From Chaetoderma sp. LZ-2023a (taxonomy: Eukaryota > Mollusca > Caudofoveata > Chaetodermatida > Chaetodermatidae), in NCBI GenBank assembly GCA_034401795.1, contig CM067374.1, positions 133,570,300-133,634,299 on the forward strand: a stretch of DNA of 64,000 bases, given 5' to 3'. Positions 56,662 through 64,000 of the stretch are shown here, piece by piece. The notes beneath the pieces were generated by a model. The model was not told the DNA's origin. It ran no database searches and saw nothing but the letters and a program-made list of their open reading frames with translations. The translations under genes and the position numbers were made by a program. Each line of letters opens with the position of its first letter. Position 1 is the first letter of the stretch.

Positions 56662-59172
56662 TAGGTCTGCACGATTTTTGCTTTGAAACATCGCGATCGA
56701 TTTTGTATAAAGCACGATTTTCGATTAAATCGTAGGTCCACATTCCCAAAAGTATAAACAAGTCACGAAAACTGGGACTTGGAATTTCTAGAAAAAGTTG
56801 AAAATTAGCACGAAATTAGAACATAATAGGCTTGCACGATTTTTGCTTTGAAACATCGCGATCGATTTTATAAAAAAAATCATGATTTTCGATTAAATCG
56901 TAGGTCAAAATTCCCAAAAGTATAAACCGGGGTAACATGACTCGTTTCTAGAAAAAGTTGAAATAAATGATACAAAATTAGAACACATTTTCATACGACA
57001 AACTCTTACCATCCTACGTCTATTCTTAATATATACCGTATATCCATTATCGCAGGAGTGAAATTATTAATTGGGGTAACCTAAATATTGCGTATAGTTT
57101 AATAAACATTATTTATTTTATCAAAATTTGAGATAAAATGTCGCCGAGAAAAAAAATAAAAATTACACGATGTATCAGCTTCCGCTTATAGCCTCCCTTT
57201 GTAGGACGAGTTTAGGTCATTACTGGAGTAACGAGAAGATGCTAATATTAGTATCCGGGGAAGATACTGCTCGATTCACATACATAGGACGCATTCGTAT
57301 CTCGCGAAACCTCCTTCAATTCGAGATCGAGAAAAGCGTATTCTCGTAGAAGCAACAGCTCTATTTTTAGATTGACATAGGATGGTAGCTTTGAGTAGGT
57401 ACGAGTGTAATGGCGTAAACTCGTCCAGTTTATAGTTGCTTTCAGAATGTACGATTTACATTTAAGAGTAATCAACAGAATGCACAGTTCAAAATCAAAC
57501 AATCTGGAATGCTGTTTCTTTATTCTCTTTAATTTGACAGGACAACTGAATAAAAAAGGAAGGATTATTACACTGCCTGAAATTGCTAACTCTAGAATTA
57601 AAAAGAATTATGTCCACTGATGGCCTAGCACTCTGCAACTAAGTATATACTTGGCATTTCATGACAGACTCAGGGTCTGCAGCGATAGAAAGAAAATTAT
57701 ATTGCGATTCAACGGAGTAACTAGCTGGTTTCTCAATGCCAAAGGTGTTACCTCGCTATTGTTAGCTTGTTTATTGCAGCGTTTTGTGTTGTCATTAGTA
57801 ATTATTAGACGTGCATGGCACAGTGGGATATAAACACAATGAACAGGCGTGCATCGATTAACTCATGTACTGATAAAATGCGACGGAAAAGTACACACTT
57901 CAGATTTTTAAAAAACATGAAATTTTGGACGATTTTCCGATTTTTTCTCAATTACATCATAAGAATCGCGATTTAAAAAATAAATCGAACTTCACAATTA
58001 AATCGAAAAATCGTGCAAGCCTAGAGCACAATATGTGCGACAAATTCTTACTATCCTACGTCTATGCTTAATGTATACCTTATATCCATCATCGCAGGAA
58101 ATTATTACTTGGGACCGCTTAAATATTGCGTATAGTTTAATAAACATTGTTCATTTCATCAAAATTTTACATAAAATTTCATCGACAAAAAATATAAATC
58201 AAATTAGGCAAAAATAAAAAATAGTTTCGTTTCCTGTAAACCTCCCAGGTGAAACTATACAAATTACAATGTTTTAATGCCATTTGTATGCAATATGAAT
58301 CCATTTTGCTAATTGTGACATGAAAAACATAACAAATTTGGCAATTACAACCATATTTAATTGATATATGGTCAAATATCTGGAAACCAAATATTAATGA
58401 CCTCTTTAAAATAAATTAATAATTTAAAAAACCATTATTTTCCTACCTCCCTACTGAAATCTTTTTTCTACACCCGGTTTGCAGGAAACAAAATCTTTTT
58501 TATGGATGGCTTTATGTATCGGCTTCCGCTTATAGCCTCCCTTTGTAGGATGAGTTTAAGTCATTACCCGAGTAGCGCGAAGACACAAATATTAGTACCC
58601 GGGGAGATACTGCGCAATCCAAATACATAGAATGGTAGCTTTGAGTAGCTATGATAGTAACGGCGTAAACTCGTCCTATAGTGCAGTTTATAGTTGCTTT
58701 CAGAATGTACGATTTACATTTAAGAGTAATCAACAGAACGCACAGTTTAAAATACAACAATCTGGACTGCTGTTGCGTTATTTTCTTTAATTAGGCATGA
58801 CAACCGAATCAAGAAGGAAAAATTAGTACACTGCCTGAAATTGCTAAAAGAATTAAAAAGAATTATGTTCAGTGATTATTGCCTAACACTCTGCAACTAA
58901 GCATATACTTGGTATTTCACGACAGGCTCTGGGTCTGCAGTGAAAGAAAATTATATGGCGATTCGACGGAGTAACTAGCTGGTTTTCTCAATGACAAAGG
59001 TGTTACCTCACTATTGTTAGCTTGTTTACCATAGAGCTGTGTGTTTTGATTATGACTTACATGTAGTGAACAGAAAAAGACACAATGGATACATGCGGAA
59101 TTACATCGTAGAAAATCATGATTTTGAAAAAAATCATGATTTTCGATTAAATTGCGAAATTGTGCAAGCCTA
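56662..59172. mobile_element. hAT-like element D (outer) with perfect 8-bp duplication GGTCAATC
   Basis: Starts TAGGTCTGCACGATTTTTGC and ends AAATTGTGCAAGCCTA. GGTCAATC is present at 56654-56661 and 59173-59180. Its left subterminal part is interrupted by element D-inner (56827-58023). Without it the element is about 1.3 kb. No transposase frame. Confidence 0.85.
56827..58023. mobile_element. hAT-like element D-inner, nested in D
   Basis: Starts TAGGCTTGCACGATTTTTGC and ends AAAATCGTGCAAGCCTA. Flanks GAACATAA (56819-56826) and GAGCACAA (58024-58031) agree at 6 of 8 positions, an aged 8-bp duplication. It is closely similar to the outer element along its whole length (57000-57190 against 58040-58210; 57170-57560 against 58515-58850). 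Confidence 0.82.
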
Positions 59173-59852
59173 GGTCAATCACCAAACTCATATCAACCAG
59201 TGCAAAAGTATATGTATAGATAGATTATTGTAGGTGTTCTTTGGCTGCTTATATAAGTTTCGTAGGGAATTTATGTAAAATCTTGTTAGTATCTGGCAAT
59301 AAAGTTTGGAAACCCCATCAAAATTTACATGCTATCTGGCAAGTCAAGGCTGCCGAACTCCATGGTAATGCACAAAATAGTATAGTAAATGCCTAAAACG
59401 ACAATAAATGAAACAAATCATGCATTTCACATTTGTTTCGTGTTTTTGGGTTATAGTAGGGGCACAGAAGCTGTTTTATTAAAAAAACACTGAAAGGTTA
59501 GAGCAGTATTTAAAATGAGACCAGTTTTGGAAATGTTCAGACTACCCCTTTAACAAAAATAAGCTTCAAATAATGGAAATAATTCACGGAATTCGTCAAA
59601 ATGCATAAATTATTGAGACTAATATTTACTTCTACAAAATCAGTTATGAGAAAAAATAAACCTATTATATAATTTTATAATATAGCCAATCCGCAATACC
59701 ACGGAATTAGGTCACATTTTAATAGAATCTTTGGAAGTAGGGAGGTTGTGCTTGAAATGATGCTGAGAAGCGATCCAAGCACAGCCAGCGCTCCAAAAAA
59801 TTCCATCTGTTCACTAGATAATCTGATCTAGATGCTAGGATTTAGTATGAAT
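59173..59852. other. Low-copy region right of element D
   Basis: Part of the interval between the 56610 and 63430 inverted repeats. No coding signal recognised. Confidence 0.45.
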
Positions 59853-60362
59853 TAGGGGTGTCACAATATGCAATACATATCGTGATGCTAAAGCTTGCCG
59901 ATACATGTATTGTACCTCTGTATCGCAATACAGAGGTGCACCATGTTTAGCCATTAGAATTTTAAAATTAAATACTGACATGACTTAATAGCATGCATTA
60001 TTTTAATCTTATTTTAGCACAAATTTTAGTTTACAGCAAGTTATCTCGGCAAACACGTGGAGATTGAGATTTCTGCTTGCCAGTACTTTATCACACTGTT
60101 AAATATGCCCAAAATATTGGCAAAATGTTTTGTTTCACATGTCCCTTTGCTGAAAGTGATTACAGCCGTAACTTTTAATATGCAAATATTTTGTATTTAA
60201 TACAAGTCATCGCCATATCATTTTTATTAGGACAGACAAAATGTAAGTCGTCACTACTCACTAGGTTGTGTCAATTTAACTATTTGATGATACGTATTGT
60301 ATCGGGATGGGTGTATCAAAATACACATTGTATCGTAAGGACCCTGGCAATACACACCCATA
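59853..60362. mobile_element. hAT-like MITE with perfect 8-bp duplication GTATGAAT
   Basis: Starts TAGGGGTGTCACAATATGCA and ends GGCAATACACACCCATA. GTATGAAT at 59845-59852 and 60363-60370. Subterminal parts have several GATACA/TGTATC motifs in both orientations. 510 bp. Confidence 0.82.
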
Positions 60363-60370
60363 GTATGAAT

Positions 60371-62034
60371 GAAAGCTGCTATAAAAGTGGAAATTTCCTT
60401 TGAAAACTCACTCAACATTTCCGAGCATTTTTCAAAAGCCGTCATTTTTCACTACAGATTCACAACTGGTTATGCAATCTTGTGTAATTAAAACTAAAAA
60501 ATTTTGCATTTGAGCTGGTTTTGGTATAATTAGATTTGTCAGATAAGAATGTGTGATATATCACTATAGCTTGAAAACAAAGCCTTGCCACAGAGCTTGG
60601 TATACCATGGAGTTTGGATCGCTGACCCTACATCAGAGCTGCAAACTCATTAAAGCTATCAGTAGTTTCAGGTGAAAAAACATGATTTTCAGTAGTTTCA
60701 CACACTCTTTCAGTAGTGGATTTTCAGTAGTTTGAGGAACCTTTCAGTAATAATTAAAAAAGCAGCAAAACACATGATTTTAAACAAGACGAGAGATGAA
60801 TATCTATGAAATTTTACCACTGGAATGATTAACTTTTATCGAGCCAGTCATTCCAGTGGTAAAATGTAAATATAGTCATCTAGCATTGTGTGAATTAATT
60901 TACAACTACATTCTTTTATAGAAATTTGTTATTGATTTGCAATGCGCATGTACATCTATGTATCACCTTTTTCTGCTCTTTAAAACCGGTCATCGCTCTG
61001 TATATTCTCGCTTATACATATGTCTTTTGAACTGGTTTTTTTATTGTTATTGCAGCATTATCAGGTTGCGCTGAGCGCTTCCACGAAGCTTGGTGATTAT
61101 TTTCCATATTTAGACACCAAAATCGGAAAACAAAGACTGAAATCCACTGTGCACAAAATCTAATATCGCAATCACAGAAACATATATTACCACGAAATTC
61201 ATGTTACAATATTTCGGTAAAGACTTATTACATTAGATTATAGACTATTTTTAATTTCTCACGCTTTGAATGGATGATTTCCGATTTACATTGGTATATT
61301 TATATAGTTGTATTGCATATCTGTAGCCATCATAAACAAACAAGCTTCCAGGATTCTTGCATAGTGCTAACTTTCACATTCTATTAATCTAATGCTGTAA
61401 TAAGGCGAAAAATGCTGATTAACAAGATTAGAAAATATTGGCAGGCTGTTTCACAGATATAGAATTCCACAGAGCGTGTATGCTAATTCTATAGCGTAGT
61501 TAAATAAAGTACTAGATTAATATAACTAATACAATTTCGTTTCTCATAAAAATATATAAATTTGCCTCTATTCAAATTCTCCATCCAATTATCAAAAGAG
61601 ATTTGAGTCCCTTTGGAGGCTACAAGTATATAATATGCCAAAATAAAGGTATGAGCATAAGAACTCTACTGCCATTTTAACTCTATGGGATGTTCTAAAA
61701 TGTCGGGCAGATTGAGCGATTATTACATCTTGACATAATGGACGCCGACGTGTTTTGATAAGCGGGCGACTAATTATAGACCCACAAACTGAAATTCGTA
61801 ATTTTACCACTGTGACCATGTCTGTATTACTGTAACTGCAAAATTTTGTATTTTCACTCGCATGCATATTTGGATAATCTTTCTGTAAACTACAGACAAT
61901 CCGTAGGGGTTAGCAGGTCCGCTAGTTCTATGATGCTTTTTTCGCCATATGAAGAAAGTGGTAAGACTAAATAACAGAAATAGACTCAAGTCACCACTTT
62001 TCGTGAGGCGTAAGACTAGGGATATAGCCCATAT
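60371..62034. other. Low-copy region with scattered repeats
   Basis: Contains TACCATGGAGTTTGG (60600-60616; inverted match of the 56618 motif), a TCAGTAGTTT-rich element fragment (60655-60760), a palindromic MITE core (60813-60876) and the inverted 90-bp repeat at 61915-62012. No exon recognised. Confidence 0.45.
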
Positions 62035-63387
62035 CAGGGTTTGTACACCTTTCAGTATTTGAAATTCCATGACTTTTCCATGACTAAAATTAAGAAATTC
62101 CATGACCTCCAAGAATCAATAGCTAGGTCAGACAGTCAAATTAGTTTCAAAATGTTCAACAGCATATAGTGAATCATATGGAATTCACTTTATCTAGGGC
62201 AAAGGGTGAACATGTGAGAATATCCGGTACATTTTTAATAAAATCTGAGGTTTTCACATCTTCTGTCATGCGTGGTCTTGAGAGATGTCCATTTGCAAAC
62301 CAAGAGAAGACTATTGTTGAACATTTTTTATAAAATAGTCTTCACTTGGTCTGCAAATTGACATTTTCTTTGAAATTTCAAAAAAATTTGAACAAATTTA
62401 AGGCTTAGAGCCGAGGCTTCTATTTGGACAAGGTGTTCAAGAAAAAATTGAAATCCAATCCCTAAAATTGTTACTTTCGCAAATATGTTGCGCACTAATA
62501 GATAACACGCATGGGAAAATTTGACAAAATATGAGCCAAAAAAGCCTTATACATGTATATAACACGCAATCAGACTTTAGAAATATTGCAAAACATATAT
62601 TTTTCAGATGAACGAAAATTGGTAACTTTACCGCTAGATTCAAAATAATAATAATCCTTTATCGGCTAAATATATTGTTATTCTTTTAATATTACCAAGT
62701 TTATTTCATACTTTAACCGTAATAGAACGCATAAAACCATCTTTGAGCAAGAAATACGTTCAATATACAGGGGAATCTCCATACGCTAGCGAGACCGAGA
62801 TATCGTCGCCATCTAATTATCATAATGTAACCAATTCGGCCGGGACGAAAACGCCCAAATGAACAAAAATCTACTGCCGAATGCATACGCTGATTAGGAA
62901 ATAGTGAATTCATTGCTCAAATTGTTTTAAAAACATTCTCTTCTGTAGATATTTATTATTAATTTGGGATATTCGCATTCGCGGCGTTACAAAACCCGTT
63001 TTTATTTGGGAGGCCTCCTTCCAGTCCAGATATAGTTCAGTGGAATGTCTCCAATCACAAAAGAGTTTAATATGGCCTACCAACATAAGAAGGGATTTAA
63101 CCTCATGTTATTTCTTACGTTGTTTTGGGTCATTTTATTTTGGTTGGACATATGACTTTGATAATGAATGAAATCATGTGATCGCCGCGATAAAGATATG
63201 GAAATACATTTCCGAGCTTTATTTCCCCATTTCACATTTGTATGCCATCAGATTTTATTTTTATTTAGGGAGATTATCATTTTCCATGACTATTATCAAA
63301 TTGACAAATTTCCATGACTTTTCCAGGCCTGGAATTATTTTCAAATTCCATGACTTTACAGGATTTCCATGACCCGTGCGAACCCTG
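62035..63387 (+). mobile_element. CAGGGTT-family element, 1.35 kb, CCATAT duplication
   Basis: Starts CAGGGTTTGTACACCTTTCA and ends CCGTGCGAACCCTG. CCATAT lies on both sides (62029-62034 and 63388-63393). The interior contains part of a palindromic MITE (62282-62400) and long stretches shared with 55440-56400. No transposase frame. Confidence 0.75.
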
Positions 63388-63393
63388 CCATAT

Positions 63394-63787
63394 GGGAGTT
63401 GGTAGAATCAAGATATAGCCTGAGTTCGTTGATTGGCCAAATGAATGTATAAGTTTTAGCTAAATGCCATGAAGTTTGGTTGGAACATTTTAAAATTCGA
63501 AAACTGGTATCTATAATTTTAAGCAGGGAATGAGAGGTAATCAGAAGTTAGGTTAACGATTCGGATATATGAATGATACTTTCACAACGCTTGATCCGTG
63601 GCAAGTGGATTAGTTAGGCAACATTATTTACTTTCATTCTATGCGATAAAAAAAATGTTTAAACTAATTTTGCAGAAAACCATTTTTCTTCTTGCGTTAT
63701 GCGAAGATTAGTAAAACTGTTCTAAGAACCGTTTAATCCATCAAGAACTCACATAAACTCACATGAATCCTTTTCTGACAGCAGGCA
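63394..63787. other. Right part of the inverted-repeat interval and low-copy DNA
   Basis: Holds the right arm 63430-63481 of the inverted repeat. Otherwise nothing recognised. Confidence 0.45.
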
Positions 63788-63904
63788 TCAAATCTCCCCT
63801 GGCATCAGTTCTGGGCTGCATATACTGGGTGGTTGATTCAGTTGTATGTTGTCATCACATTCAACTTCAACTATGATGTAGTCTCCCTGGTTATCAGGAT
63901 AAAG
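63788..63904 (-). CDS. Possible terminal exon of an unknown minus-strand gene
   Basis: After an acceptor-like TAGTTTAG a 38-codon frame reads LYPDNQGDYIIVEVECDDNI and QLNQPPSICSPELMPGEI, then TGA. Composition is protein-like and acidic. The plus strand also has a short open frame with an acceptor-like TTCTGACAG, so strand is not settled. No family recognised. Confidence 0.25.
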   Translation of the reverse strand, partial: LYPDNQGDYIIVEVECDDNIQLNQPPSICSPELMPGEI

Positions 63905-64000
63905 CTAAACTAGTTAGCCGCACCGACACCATAATTAGTAGTTTTTGCTTTGCTATGTACAGTTCTGTTAGTAGACTTAGCATAAAAGTTCATTTGCACA
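63905..64000. other. Right edge
   Basis: Nothing recognised. Confidence 0.4.

Noticed and set aside
1-64000. tRNA or rRNA genes
   Set aside because: No cloverleaf with A and B boxes or rRNA core motif was noticed on either strand; not an exhaustive search by eye.

Overview
This is a eukaryotic window from an intron-rich, transposon-laden genome. A marine invertebrate, most likely a mollusc (bivalve-like), is my best guess. That rests on the AT-rich sequence, the DIRS-type elements and a dispersed repeat starting AAGAGGCCC and ending CCAGGTGAGCTAATAA that I associate with molluscan DNA. The phylum is an inference.

The only host gene I can prove is MED14, a Mediator complex scaffold subunit, on the minus strand. 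Fourteen coding exons can be placed by splice sites, reading-frame phase and similarity to animal MED14. They run from the ATG at 45527 down to 5803, joining in phase into 394 codons (about the N-terminal quarter of the protein). The rest lies beyond the left edge. Four exons are under 45 nt (27, 41, 29 and 44 nt), and introns take up about 97% of the locus. The ATG exon has a splice acceptor just upstream, so a 5' non-coding exon is expected further right. A Staf/ZNF143-like plus ETS-like motif pair near 50.87-50.98 kb is a candidate promoter.

The introns hold most of the mobile DNA. Two nearly full-length DIRS-like tyrosine-recombinase retrotransposons (12755-19742 and 33539-40511) sit in MED14 introns 10 and 5, in the sense orientation. 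Each has inverted terminal repeats, an internal complementary region (ICR) matching the fused termini, a Gag-like ORF, an RT/RNase H/methyltransferase-like ORF and a tyrosine recombinase (YR) ORF. Both share a 51-nt ATG exon with a splice donor that joins in frame, across a roughly 750-nt intron, to a cysteine-rich zinc-binding segment ahead of Gag. A third copy (1-2143, plus strand) shows only its 3' part. A fourth (25870-29312) keeps termini and ICR but no coding sequence. A diverged YR fragment lies at 49215-49733.

The rest is DNA-transposon debris: hAT-like elements with 8-bp target duplications, one nested in another of its own family (56662-59172); a CAGGGTT family with 6-bp duplications; piggyBac-like palindromic MITEs flanked by TTAA; a second long-hairpin MITE family; AAGAGGCCC repeats; a tandem array at 4.1-5.4 kb. 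From about 45.6 kb to the right end I find no confident host coding exon apart from one weak 39-codon candidate at 63788-63904.
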